The position numbers and the translations under genes were made by a program. The notes beneath the pieces are model-generated. The model was not told where the DNA came from. It saw only the letters and a list, made by a program, of their open reading frames with translations, and searched no databases. Positions 16,111-24,719 of a DNA stretch of 64,000 nucleotides are shown piece by piece. Origin of the DNA: Nocardia miyunensis NBRC 108239. GTDB taxonomy: Bacteria; Actinomycetota; Actinomycetes; Mycobacteriales; Mycobacteriaceae. Positions within the stretch are counted from its first letter, which is position 1. Each line of letters begins with the position of its first letter. The DNA is taken from contig NZ_BDBQ01000001.1 of assembly GCF_001613065.1 (NCBI RefSeq), positions 372,001 to 436,000 of the forward strand, given 5' to 3'.

Positions 16111-16197
16111 CCGTATTACCTCCGTGGTCGTGAGCCGATGTGGACCCGTGCCGTGGTTCGGCGACAGGGCCCCATACCTGAGGGGCGCAGACCCCAC

Positions 16198-16220
16198 CTT
16201 ACCTAGAAAGTATACTAAGT
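16198..16220 (-). promoter_or_regulatory. Promoter with CCTAG-type dyad for the dehydratase gene
   Basis: The stretch contains TTACCTAG and TATACTAA. The same two 8-mers flank the tesB start at 30426, but there with a 3-nt instead of a 4-nt spacer. Read leftward, TATACT (16214-16209) is a good -10 hexamer about 95 bp before ATG 16110. An overlapping repressor site is likely. Confidence 0.5.
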
Positions 16221-16294
16221 GAAAGAGGTTGATGGAGGTTTGTGCATCAGTTAGATATCTAAGTTAGCGATGACAGCAGTGCGTGAGCCCGAAA

Positions 16295-16335
16295 ATACCG
16301 ATGCCCCTTCCGGAATCCGGAAGGGGCATCGGTAT
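16295..16335 (-). terminator. Perfect 20-bp hairpin terminator
   Basis: The arms 16295-16314 and 16316-16335 are exact inverted repeats around a single central base. On the minus strand a TTTTC tract follows. It lies 16 bp past the ligase stop at 16352 and ends that leftward operon. Confidence 0.85.
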
Positions 16336-16351
16336 CGACAGGTGTACGCGT

Positions 16352-17848
16352 TCAGACCACCAGGTCGTCGGCGACGATCCGTTCGAGCACGTGCCGCCGG
16401 ACCAGCTTGCCGGTCTCCGTGCGCGGCAACTCGTCCCAGTAGACGATCCGCTCGGGTGTCTTACTGCCGCGCAGCACATTTCGCACATAAGCGCGCAGTT
16501 CCTCGGGGTCCAGCCGCATTCCAGCGCGCACCACCACCGCCGCCTCGATGCGGTGTCCCCATTCCTCGTCCGGCACACCGACGACGGCGGTATCCAGCAC
16601 GGCAGGATGCCGCAGGATGACATCCTCGATCTCGGCCGGTGCGATGTTCTCCGCGCCACGGATGATCGTGTCGTCCACCCGTCCGCCGATGTAGAGGTAC
16701 CCCTCCTCGTCGAGAAATCCCTGATCGCGAGTATTGAAGAAGCCGCTGTCGTCGACCGCGCGACCGATGCCGGCGTACTCGGCGGACACCTGCTCACCGC
16801 GGACCCAGATGCTACCGGTGACGCCGGGACCCACCACCACGGCGTTCGCATCCCGGATCTCCAGATCGATGCCGGGGACCGCTCGGCCGACCGACCCCAG
16901 CCGAGCACGCACGGCGGGATCGTCGCCGGCCAGCGCGGCGCGATGCTCCTCGGGACCGAGCACCGCGACGGTGGAGCTGGTCTCGGTGAGTCCGTAGGCG
17001 TTGACGAATCCGACCTCCGGCCACATCCGCAGCGCCTTCTCGATGACCGAGGTCGGCATCGGCGCACCGCCGTACGCGAGTGCGCGCAGCGACGGCAGCG
17101 CCTTGTCCGCGTCGGATTCGACGATCCGCGCGAGCATTGTCGGAACGACCAGCGCGTTGGTGATCTCCTCCTCGCGGGCCAGTTGCAACCACTGCGCGGG
17201 AGTGAACCGCTCGAGCACCAGTGTGCGCCGGCCCGAATACAGGCTGGTGATCGCATTCGCCACTGCCGCAATGTGATACGGCGGCACACTGATCAGCGCG
17301 GCATCGGTCGGCTCGGCGGAGCCGAACTCGACCGAACCGAATACGTACGAGGTGAGGTTCTCGTGCCGCAGCAGCACACCTTTGGGCGCCGAGGTGGTGC
17401 CGCTGGTGTAGATGACGACCGCCGGGGCGCCGGTTTCCCCGGCGTCCGGCGACGCGGTGACGGGCTTGGCGGTCCTGGCCAGCCACTGCTCGGGGGTGAG
17501 CACAGTGAGCCCGGCCGCCTGCAATGTCGGCACCTGCGCCTCGTCGGCGATACCGATCGCCCGCGGATGGTTGGCCAGCAGCGACTGGAGCTGCTCCGCC
17601 CCGAGACGGTAGTTCACCGGCACCAGCGGAACCCCGGCCCGCGCGGCGGCGAACATGGCGACCGGGAAGGCCGGGCCGTTGACCGCGAGGTAGACCACCG
17701 AGTCCGCACCGGATTCGCGGATCGCGGCCGCACCCGCCGCGGACATCTCCGCGAGCCGCACGGCGGTGATACCGCCTTCGCGGCGGCCGATCACCACCCG
17801 GTCGCCGAAGCCGTCGACCGCCATATCCAGCAGCATCGTCACATTCAT
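16352..17848 (-). CDS. Acyl-CoA synthetase (AMP-forming ligase)
   Basis: A 498-residue ANL-superfamily enzyme. The P-loop-like motif YTSGTTSAPKG lies near residue 155-165, the GRVDDTIIRGAENI hinge motif near the C-terminal domain, and the terminal adenylation lysine in TETGKLVRR. It activates a carboxylic acid to its CoA thioester through an acyl-adenylate. The chain specificity cannot be read; the short length and neighbours suggest a small or cyclic acid. ATG 17848 has GGAG upstream. The 102-residue gene upstream ends 39 bp before it, and the two form a leftward operon closed by the hairpin at 16295-16335. Confidence 0.9.
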   Translation of the reverse strand: MNVTMLLDMAVDGFGDRVVIGRREGGITAVRLAEMSAAGAAAIRESGADSVVYLAVNGPAFPVAMFAAARAGVPLVPVNYRLGAEQLQSLLANHPRAIGIADEAQVPTLQAAGLTVLTPEQWLARTAKPVTASPDAGETGAPAVVIYTSGTTSAPKGVLLRHENLTSYVFGSVEFGSAEPTDAALISVPPYHIAAVANAITSLYSGRRTLVLERFTPAQWLQLAREEEITNALVVPTMLARIVESDADKALPSLRALAYGGAPMPTSVIEKALRMWPEVGFVNAYGLTETSSTVAVLGPEEHRAALAGDDPAVRARLGSVGRAVPGIDLEIRDANAVVVGPGVTGSIWVRGEQVSAEYAGIGRAVDDSGFFNTRDQGFLDEEGYLYIGGRVDDTIIRGAENIAPAEIEDVILRHPAVLDTAVVGVPDEEWGHRIEAAVVVRAGMRLDPEELRAYVRNVLRGSKTPERIVYWDELPRTETGKLVRRHVLERIVADDLVV

Positions 17849-17887
17849 TCGCAACTCCAAGGGTTCACGTACTGATCGAGCCGGTGG

Positions 17888-18196
17888 TCAGTCCGAGGAA
17901 GGAAGCGGTTTGGCCTGCTTGACCTCCAGCGGGCGATCATCCACCGCCAACGAGGCGTCACCGGCCTTGGTGCACAGCACCTCGAGCCCGGCCTCCTCGT
18001 CGACGTAGCGCTTGCCGAGCAGGGTGCCGCCGCGATGCGCGGGGGAGATACCGCTGCCGTCGCCGACCCCGGCCCTACCTGCCACCATCTCCGCACCGCC
18101 GCAGGTCAAGGCGATGTCCCGGGTGGGTGCGCGCACGACGATGAGCGCGGTCGCATCGGTGGTACTCGCCAGCGCCTGGCCTACCTTCAGAATCAC
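17888..18196 (-). CDS. Small conserved actinobacterial protein of unknown function
   Basis: A 102-residue soluble protein starting at GTG 18196 with GGAGG at ideal distance. It has two cysteines (one in LTCGG, one in LEVLCTKAG), a central GTLLGKRYVDEEAG segment and the tail LEVKQAKPLPSSD. The GTLLGKRY and AKxLPSSD endings recur in small proteins that I associate with acyl-CoA ligase operons of actinobacteria, but I know of no assigned role. It is the first gene of the ligase operon and lies about 80 bp from the conserved 41-bp element at 18276. Confidence 0.75.
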   Translation of the reverse strand: MILKVGQALASTTDATALIVVRAPTRDIALTCGGAEMVAGRAGVGDGSGISPAHRGGTLLGKRYVDEEAGLEVLCTKAGDASLAVDDRPLEVKQAKPLPSSD

Positions 18197-18275
18197 GGTG
18201 CCTCCATGTGTGCCTGTTGCCGGACCGGTCCACATCACCGGTGAGTGTTCTCGATACTGCACCGGCCGGTGGCCT

Positions 18276-18316
18276 CTGTCACATAGTTTAGATAGTACTA
18301 TAAGTAAGCGATGCGA
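18276..18316. repeat. 41-bp conserved promoter/operator element, copy 1
   Basis: 38 of 41 bases match 27290-27330, and the first 36 have one mismatch. The core ATAGTACTAT (18292-18301) is a perfect 10-bp palindrome, and TATAAG (18299-18304) could be a -10 hexamer. Read rightward it precedes a tesB remnant. It also lies upstream of the divergent leftward operon starting at 18196. Confidence 0.7.
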
Positions 18317-18384
18317 GGTACATGCAATGTGCCTCGCGTAGTCCCCTCGGGCGAGCGGCATTCACCGCTCGACACGGATGTCCT

Positions 18385-18557
18385 CCGCACTCCCCGCACA
18401 CCATCACCGTCGACGAACCCGGGCATGCAGCGCGTCGGCCTCCACCATTCCGTCCGGTTCCAGGACTTCCGCTCCGACGAATGGCACGTCCAGACCGGAA
18501 CAGCACCCTCTGGTAGCCAGCACCGTGCCGGAGGAATTACTGCGACTGCGAAAGTAG
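18385..18557 (+). pseudogene. C-terminal remnant of acyl-CoA thioesterase II (tesB)
   Basis: Three frames carry consecutive pieces of a TesB C-terminus. The first reads PHTITVDEPG. After a one-base shift comes MQRVGLHHSVRFQDFRSDEW, and after a further break and loss of the WTGGGRGLARGHL region comes LVASTVPEELLRLRK and the stop at 18555-18557. The intact gene at 30449-31366 has the matching stretches VTIDEPGMQ, DHSVWLHEDFRADEWH and LVASTMQEGLLRL. The N-terminal two thirds are missing. It lies behind the 41-bp element, so a formerly regulated gene has decayed here. Confidence 0.85.
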
Positions 18558-18584
18558 CCGCGCGGTGACATCGGGCCACATCTG

Positions 18585-19505
18585 TCACTCGGTTTCGAAA
18601 AGGGCGGTCAAGTCCTCGATCGCCGACGCCAGCGCTGGGTGCGGCGTTGCCTGGTCACGCAGCCATGCGAGTGCAAGCTGACCTTCGCGCCAACTTCTGT
18701 CCTCGATCGGGATCAGCTTGAACTCCGGCGGTGAGAACACCCGCCCCAAGGACGAATCGGGAGCGTAGGCGACCAGAAGCACCAGTCGTTTGCTGCGGAC
18801 CTGTGCCGCGAGTTCGACCTCACTTCCCCTGCGACCCGGGGCGGCGTGAACGACCTGGGTCACACCGCGCTTGTCGAGCTGGCGAACCAGGGTCGACATT
18901 GCGAGCTGGTTGACACTGGCGATGTCTATGGCAACCTGCCGATCACGCAGATCCGCCATGGTCACGGCGTAGCGTGACGCCAACGGATCATCACTGCGTA
19001 CCGCGATCCCACTCTGGTAGCGGGTGATCACCCGGTAATCGACCCTGGAGTCGGTGCACGGCAGATGGATCAAGCCCAGATCCAAATGACCGGCGACCAG
19101 GTGTGCGGCCACCTCTGCCGCGGAACCCGGAATGCTGAACTCCGCCGGTGTAGTCAGCTGACACACCGCGTCTTCGAATGCGTACAACAGATCCGAGGGC
19201 GCATACGCCGTCGCGCCCACCCGTAGCGGCTCGACGCGATCTGTGATGCTGTTCGCGGTCGCCTCGAATTCGGCGACCAGATCGAGTATCCGCCGCGCAG
19301 GCGTGACGAGGGCAGCGCCCAACGCCGTCAGCCGCACCGCATGGTAGTCGCGTTCGAACAACGGGCCGCCGACTTCGCGTTCCAGAAGCTTGATCTGTTT
19401 GCTGAGCGGGGGCGGGGTGATGTGCAACCGATCGGCGGCACGCTTGAAGTGCAGTTCTTCCGCGACCGCCAGAAAATACTTCAGGCGGGTGAAGTCAATA
19501 TTCAT
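18585..19505 (-). CDS. LysR-family transcriptional regulator
   Basis: A 306-residue LTTR. The N-terminal HTH has FTRLKYFLAVAEELHFKRAA and ITPPPLSKQIKLLE; the effector domain occupies about residues 90-300. The start at ATG 19505 gives the canonical MNIDFTRLKYF beginning; a longer reading to 19565 is not needed. LTTRs usually sense an aromatic or CoA-pathway intermediate and act on a divergent or neighbouring promoter. Here the next leftward gene boundary is the tesB remnant, and the gene upstream (19588) points the same way, so its target is not obvious. Confidence 0.92.
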   Translation of the reverse strand: MNIDFTRLKYFLAVAEELHFKRAADRLHITPPPLSKQIKLLEREVGGPLFERDYHAVRLTALGAALVTPARRILDLVAEFEATANSITDRVEPLRVGATAYAPSDLLYAFEDAVCQLTTPAEFSIPGSAAEVAAHLVAGHLDLGLIHLPCTDSRVDYRVITRYQSGIAVRSDDPLASRYAVTMADLRDRQVAIDIASVNQLAMSTLVRQLDKRGVTQVVHAAPGRRGSEVELAAQVRSKRLVLLVAYAPDSSLGRVFSPPEFKLIPIEDRSWREGQLALAWLRDQATPHPALASAIEDLTALFETE

Positions 19506-19587
19506 GTGATCGCCCCACGTCGTCGTCGACCCCCGGACGCATGCTATGTGAGGACGCCGAACCACCCATGGCCCAGGTCCGCCACGG

Positions 19588-21981
19588 CTACCGGACCTCG
19601 GGACGAGAAGCGACTTCGAGGACTCCCCGGCTCACGAGGTCATCGATCTGCGCCTCGTCCAAGCCGAGTAGATCCTGCGCGATCCGGTAGGTCTGCTCAC
19701 CGAGCAGCGGTGCCGGACCGAGCGGCGGCACGGCCACACTCTCGGCGTGAATCTGCACATTCTCCATCACATAGGGCTCTCTCCCGTACGGATGATCCTC
19801 CACGCGAAATGTGTTGCGGCCGCGGCAGTATTCCCATTCCGGCAGATCGATCGCGCGCAGCATCGCACCGGCGGGAACCCCGGCGGCCTGCAATGTCGCC
19901 ATCACGTCGAAAGGGGCATGCTCGGCAGTCCAGTCCGATACCGCCGTCTCGACGCGTTCGCGCTGCGTCATCCGTCCGGCCGCGGTGGACAAGCTCGCAT
20001 CCGACATCAGATCGGGGCGCTCGATCACCGCGCAGAGCGCCGCCCAATCGGCATCGCCGCGTACCGTGACCGCCACCCATTCGTCGTCGCCCGCGGCGGC
20101 GAAAACACCCCACGGGGCATCGTGCACGCCGCCGGTCACGGCGCGGCCGCCCTCGGCAAGTTCTTCCGCGACGATCCGCGAGCCGAAATGGCTCAACATC
20201 ACCTCCGACTGCGCGATGCTCGCCGACCCGCCACGCACCGTGCGTTCACGGCGGATCAGCAGCGCGAGCGCGGCCATCGCGCCGATTCGAGCGCAGACGT
20301 GATCCGGGTACACGGTGATCGCGTCACTGAAACTGCCGGGCTCGCCCGGATACACCCACTGATCGGTGCAGCCGGTGGCGGCCCGGACCAAGGGGCCGTA
20401 GCCCAGCCGCTTGGACCATGGACCGGTGGGCCCGAAGGCGGAGCTGTCGACGACCACGATGCCGGGATTGACATCTTCGAGCGAGGCGTAGTCGAGCCCC
20501 AGTGAATTCATCACTCCGGGTTTGAAATTCGTCAGCACGACATCCGCAGAGCGGGCGAGTTCCCGGACCAGTCGCTTGCCTTCGGGGTCGCGGAGGTTGA
20601 TGCCGATGCTGCGCTTGTTGCGGTGACCGGCGGCGAATCCGGGTGTCATACCGGCCGGCCCCTGCGAGCCGCGGGCGCCGTCGATGAAGGCGGAATTCTC
20701 GATCTTGATCACGTCCGCGCCGAGATCGCCGAACAGCCGCCCGGTGTCGCCGCCCACCACGATGACACCGAGGTCCAGCACACGAATCCCGTCCAGTGGC
20801 AGGTTGTCCCGGGTCCGCGGGCGTGAAGCCAGGATCGCGCTGCTCGGCCGCCCCACTGCGCCGTCGGCCGCGGCGTCGACCCACGCTCGGGCACCATCGA
20901 TCTCGACCACCCCGGCCGGAATCGGACCGGCCAGACCCGGTGCGACTTCGACCCGGCGCAGGAATCCGCGCGCACGAATCTGCTCGGTTGTCAGCGCTTC
21001 GTCCAACGTCAGCACCCCGGCCGTCGGGACCCCGTATCGCTGTCCCTGCTGCTCGAGTTCGGCGCGCGTCTTGTCGGCGAAATGCCGTGCGATGGCGGGC
21101 AGCAGAGTCGATGACCGGAATCTGACTATCAGCTTGTCGTACTCCGGGCCGGCGAATTCCTCGGGACGGCCCATCCACTCGAACATGCCCCGCCATTGCC
21201 GCGTGGCCAGCACACAGATCCTTGCGAACCCGTCCTTGCAGGGAATGATCGGATATTTGTACCGCTCGTCGGCGCGTCCTCGAGGTAGTGCGCTGAGCGG
21301 CACCCCGGCCGACGCGCTGCCGGTCATGCCGTAGGCGGGATCGAGTGCCTGCATCGCGCCGTCGAGGATCGAGAAGTCGATGCGGTCGCCCCGTCCCGTT
21401 CGCAGACGGTCGAGGTACACACTCAGAGTCAGGAACGCCGCTTGTGCGGCGGCGACGTCGTAGGGGAGCTCTCCAGGCGGTACGAGCGGGTCGCGCCCCG
21501 GAAGGCCGGAACGGGACAGCTCGCTGGTGAGTGCGTGCAGGACAGGCGTAGTGGCCTGCCAGGTGCTGAAGTCGTTGCCGCGGCCGAAATCGCTGACGGA
21601 CAACAGAACCAGGCCCGGGTGCCCCTTCCGGATCTCTGCGGCATCCAGCGCCGCCTCGGCCGGACTACCGGGCGCGGTGTTCTCGAGGAGAATGTCCGAC
21701 GCCGTCAGGAGTTCGTCCCAATCCGCTCGCCCGGCACGAGTCGACCGATCGATAACGACCGCCCGGGTACCCCGGGTGGCGATGGCGGTGCCGAGAGGGA
21801 CACCGTCGACGACCGGGCCGAAGCCTCTGTCATCATCGGTGACGCCTGTCAGGTGCACACGGGTGACCGATGCGCCGAGATCGACGAGATGCCGGCCGAC
21901 GTTCTGCATCGGACCGGAGATGAGGTCGACGACCCGGACGCCGAGCAGGGGCGGATCGTAGCTGGGGGTGCTGTTACTCAA
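19588..21981 (-). CDS. Two-domain CaiB/BaiF family CoA transferase fusion
   Basis: A protein of about 797 residues with two family III CoA-transferase modules. The first, starting LLGVRVVDLISGPMQNVG, keeps an Asp at the expected catalytic place (IDFSILDGAMQ). The second, from IRVLDLGVIVVGGDTGRLFG, has ASIAQSEVM there instead. One half may thus be catalytic and the other structural, or they act on different substrates. The start is uncertain: TTG 21981 has AAGGAAG upstream and gives a normal N-terminus, while an ATG at 22026 has no ribosome site. It is divergent from the ACAD pair beginning at 22272 (245-bp shared region) and clearly different from the fusion at 6660. Confidence 0.85.
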   Translation of the reverse strand: MSNSTPSYDPPLLGVRVVDLISGPMQNVGRHLVDLGASVTRVHLTGVTDDDRGFGPVVDGVPLGTAIATRGTRAVVIDRSTRAGRADWDELLTASDILLENTAPGSPAEAALDAAEIRKGHPGLVLLSVSDFGRGNDFSTWQATTPVLHALTSELSRSGLPGRDPLVPPGELPYDVAAAQAAFLTLSVYLDRLRTGRGDRIDFSILDGAMQALDPAYGMTGSASAGVPLSALPRGRADERYKYPIIPCKDGFARICVLATRQWRGMFEWMGRPEEFAGPEYDKLIVRFRSSTLLPAIARHFADKTRAELEQQGQRYGVPTAGVLTLDEALTTEQIRARGFLRRVEVAPGLAGPIPAGVVEIDGARAWVDAAADGAVGRPSSAILASRPRTRDNLPLDGIRVLDLGVIVVGGDTGRLFGDLGADVIKIENSAFIDGARGSQGPAGMTPGFAAGHRNKRSIGINLRDPEGKRLVRELARSADVVLTNFKPGVMNSLGLDYASLEDVNPGIVVVDSSAFGPTGPWSKRLGYGPLVRAATGCTDQWVYPGEPGSFSDAITVYPDHVCARIGAMAALALLIRRERTVRGGSASIAQSEVMLSHFGSRIVAEELAEGGRAVTGGVHDAPWGVFAAAGDDEWVAVTVRGDADWAALCAVIERPDLMSDASLSTAAGRMTQRERVETAVSDWTAEHAPFDVMATLQAAGVPAGAMLRAIDLPEWEYCRGRNTFRVEDHPYGREPYVMENVQIHAESVAVPPLGPAPLLGEQTYRIAQDLLGLDEAQIDDLVSRGVLEVASRPEVR

Positions 21982-22271
21982 GGCCAACTTCCTTGTCGGT
22001 GCGATTGGCGTTCTCACGCCGCCCATATCTCGGCGTCGTTGCTCAGGACGACGTACGACCGGGCACTGTGAGCCCAATGCTGGCGCGCGCACCCTGCGCT
22101 GTACATCACGGATCGGGACACCGACCCATGTGCGGATCGCTCATCTACCGGGACCTGGTGCATGTCCGAACCGCACATCTGGTTGTGAGCAAGCAGATCG
22201 TTTACCGCCGTCGCGGGACATGGAAATGTCGGGATCAGACCGCAACGGGGTGACATTTCGGAGAGGGAAAC

Positions 22272-23507
22272 ATGACGAGCACGGATGGGCCGCCGGTGAC
22301 GGCGCCACAGGTGAGCGTTGCCGAGGAAGTACGTTCCTGGCTCGCGGACAACTGGCAGGGTGTGAACGACGCCGCGTGGCGACGTCGAGTGGTCGACGCC
22401 GGCTGGGCCGCGCCCACCTGGCCGAAGGATGCCTACGGCCTGGGCCTATCCCGAGCGGATGCGAAAACGATCGCGGCGGAATTCCGTGCGGTGGGCGCGC
22501 GCGGAGCGGCCATCGAGAGCCGTGGCTATACCGCGCTCGCTGGAAATACGATCGTCGAATTCGGCTCCCCGGACCTCAAGCGCGACGTGCTGCCCAAATT
22601 GCTGTCGGGCGAATGGAGTCGCGGGTGCCTGCTCTACAGCGAACCCGGTAACGGCTCGGACCTGGCAGGATTGCAGACACGGGCAGAACTGGACAACGAC
22701 GTGTTCGTCGTGAACGGCCAGAAGATCTGGACGACCGGCGGGCACGAAGCCGACTGCGCGCTGCTGCTCGCGCGGACGGACTGGGACAAGCCGAAACATG
22801 CCGGGATCAGCTTCTTCATCATCCCCATGGATCTGCCCGGCATCGAGGTCCGCCCGATCAAGCAGATGACCGGGGAGTCGGACTTCAACGAAGTGTTCCT
22901 CACCGAGGTCCGTGTTCCGGTGGGTGCGCTCATCGGTGAACTGAACGACGGATGGCGAGTGCTGCAGACCGCGCTCAAGGAGGAACGCCGCACGATGGGC
23001 TTCGAGCTCGGTGCGGCGAAACGCGAAAAGGACGGCCGGGCACCGATTTTCACCGGCTCGAACGACCTCATCGCGGCGGCGCGGGAAGCCGGTGAACTCG
23101 ACGACCAGGCCGTGCGGCAGGAGATCATGCGCATCCATTCGTGGCGTCTGGTGAACGATTGGAACGCGATACGCGCGCGCAAGCAGATCGAGGCAGGCGG
23201 CGGTTCCTCACTCGCATCGCTGGGAAAACTCGCGAAATCGCGCATCCTGCACTCGTCCTGGGCATTGCGGTTCCGTTTGCTCGGCGCACGCGGTCTGCTC
23301 TACGACCAAGCCGACGAACAAGCCTACGAGGTCGACCACGAGCTGATGTGGTCGTTCATCAACTCGATCGGCGGCGGCACCGATCAGATTCAACGCAACA
23401 TCATCAGCGAACGGATCCTCGGCCTGCCCAAGGGTTACGAACCAGACCGGGGCGTGCCATTCCGCGACGTCCGCAAGGGCGGCACGACCCGACCGTCCGA
23501 GAGCTAG
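22272..23507 (+). CDS. Acyl-CoA dehydrogenase, large partner of a FadE pair
   Basis: A 411-residue ACAD with LLYSEPGNGSDLAGL (FAD/substrate strand), NGQKIWTTGGHEAD and the C-terminal GGGTDQIQRNIISERILGLPKG. GGAGAGGG precedes the ATG. Eleven bases separate it from a second ACAD gene. Such adjacent unequal FadE genes form alpha2-beta2 heterotetramers in steroid and side-chain degradation (FadE26-27 and FadE28-29 in mycobacteria), so this pair probably acts on a bulky acyl-CoA. It diverges from the CaiB fusion at 19588-21981. Confidence 0.9.
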   Translation: MTSTDGPPVTAPQVSVAEEVRSWLADNWQGVNDAAWRRRVVDAGWAAPTWPKDAYGLGLSRADAKTIAAEFRAVGARGAAIESRGYTALAGNTIVEFGSPDLKRDVLPKLLSGEWSRGCLLYSEPGNGSDLAGLQTRAELDNDVFVVNGQKIWTTGGHEADCALLLARTDWDKPKHAGISFFIIPMDLPGIEVRPIKQMTGESDFNEVFLTEVRVPVGALIGELNDGWRVLQTALKEERRTMGFELGAAKREKDGRAPIFTGSNDLIAAAREAGELDDQAVRQEIMRIHSWRLVNDWNAIRARKQIEAGGGSSLASLGKLAKSRILHSSWALRFRLLGARGLLYDQADEQAYEVDHELMWSFINSIGGGTDQIQRNIISERILGLPKGYEPDRGVPFRDVRKGGTTRPSES

Positions 23508-23517
23508 GAGCACGACG

Positions 23518-24633
23518 ATGTTCGGATCATTCACCGAAACCCAGGACCAGTTGCGCGATCTCGTCCGTGACTACCTTCGAGCCAAGTCACCGGAAACCGA
23601 GGTCAGGCGCTTGATGGATACCGAGGAAGGGTACGCCCCCGCGGTATGGACCCAGATGGCGCAAGAACTCGGCCTGCAAGGCCTGGCGATCCCGGAGCAA
23701 TACGGGGGCCAGGGTGCGGGTTGGGTCGAACTGGGCATCGTGCTCGAGGAAATGGGCCGCACGCTGCTGTGCGCGCCGTTCTTCTCCACGGTGGTACTCG
23801 CTGCCACTGCCCTGCTCGAGTCGGGTGACGAAGAGGCGAAGCAACAGTACCTACCCGCGATCGCCGACGGTTCCCTGATCGCCACCGTGGCACTGCCGCA
23901 AGACCACGGACGCTGGGGCCCGGATGGTGTCACCGTTCGGGCGAACCACTCGCCCGACGGTTGGACCGTGAGTGGCGCAATGCCTTTCGTGCTGGACGGA
24001 GCAAATGCGCAGCTGATCATCGTGCCCGCGCGGACCGCGAGCGGCATCTCGTTGTTCGCCGTCGACGCGGAGGCTTCCGGACTGACCCGCGAAACCTCGA
24101 TCACTCTCGATCAAACGCGGAAGTTCGCGACGGTGGAGCTGGACAGCGCTGCGGCACGCCTGATCGGAGCCGAAGGCGGCGCCCGACACGTATTGGAGCG
24201 GGTCTTCGATTTCGCTGCCGTCGCCCTCGCCGCCGAGCAGGCCGGCGGGGCTCAGGCGGTGCTGGACACCTCCGTCGATTATCTGAACTCGCGTGTGCAG
24301 TTCGGGCAGGTGATCGGTGCATTCCAGGCACTGAAACACATGGCCGCCGATGTGCTCATCGAGGTCGAGTCGGCCAAGTCGGCGGCGTACTACGCTCTCG
24401 AAGCCGCCGCAGCAGACAACGACGAACTTCCCGCCGCGGCCGCATTGGCCCAGGCTTACTGCACCGAGGCATTCGTGACCGCGGCGCACCAGAACATCCA
24501 GTTCCATGGCGGTATGGGCTTCACCTGGGAGATGTCGGCTCACCTGTATTTCAAGCGCGCCCGCTCGTCGGAAGTGTTCCTGGGTGATGCCTTCGCACAT
24601 CGCGAGGCACTGGCTCAGCGCATCGGCATTTAA
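23518..24633 (+). CDS. Acyl-CoA dehydrogenase, small partner of a FadE pair
   Basis: A 371-residue ACAD. It begins FTETQDQLRDLVRDYL, carries LAIPEQYGGQGAGWVEL, and ends with NIQFHGGMGFTWEMSAHLYFKRARS. The middle strand region (VALPQDHGRWGPDGV) lacks the TEPxAGSD wording of complete dehydrogenases, as usual for the non-catalytic or FAD-sharing partner of heteromeric FadE enzymes. AGGAG lies before the ATG. It follows the large partner by 10 bp and precedes the thiolase-crotonase fusion by 86 bp; a weak 6-bp hairpin lies in that gap. Confidence 0.9.
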   Translation: MFGSFTETQDQLRDLVRDYLRAKSPETEVRRLMDTEEGYAPAVWTQMAQELGLQGLAIPEQYGGQGAGWVELGIVLEEMGRTLLCAPFFSTVVLAATALLESGDEEAKQQYLPAIADGSLIATVALPQDHGRWGPDGVTVRANHSPDGWTVSGAMPFVLDGANAQLIIVPARTASGISLFAVDAEASGLTRETSITLDQTRKFATVELDSAAARLIGAEGGARHVLERVFDFAAVALAAEQAGGAQAVLDTSVDYLNSRVQFGQVIGAFQALKHMAADVLIEVESAKSAAYYALEAAAADNDELPAAAALAQAYCTEAFVTAAHQNIQFHGGMGFTWEMSAHLYFKRARSSEVFLGDAFAHREALAQRIGI

Positions 24634-24719
24634 CCAGCAGTGATCAAATCACTACTCACCCACGAGTTCTGGCAGAACTCGACTGCGCCAGGCCGCCTCA
24701 TTCACGACAGGACCACATC

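Noticed and set aside
18311..18568. Separate small rightward gene of 85 codons after the 41-bp element
   Set aside because: Its sequence is mostly one frame of a decayed tesB C-terminus, so it is explained as pseudogene remnant.
24639..24653. AGTGAT-CAA-ATCACT hairpin after the small ACAD gene
   Set aside because: Only six base pairs, no T-tract, and the next gene follows within 86 bp in the same direction; not convincing as terminator or operator.
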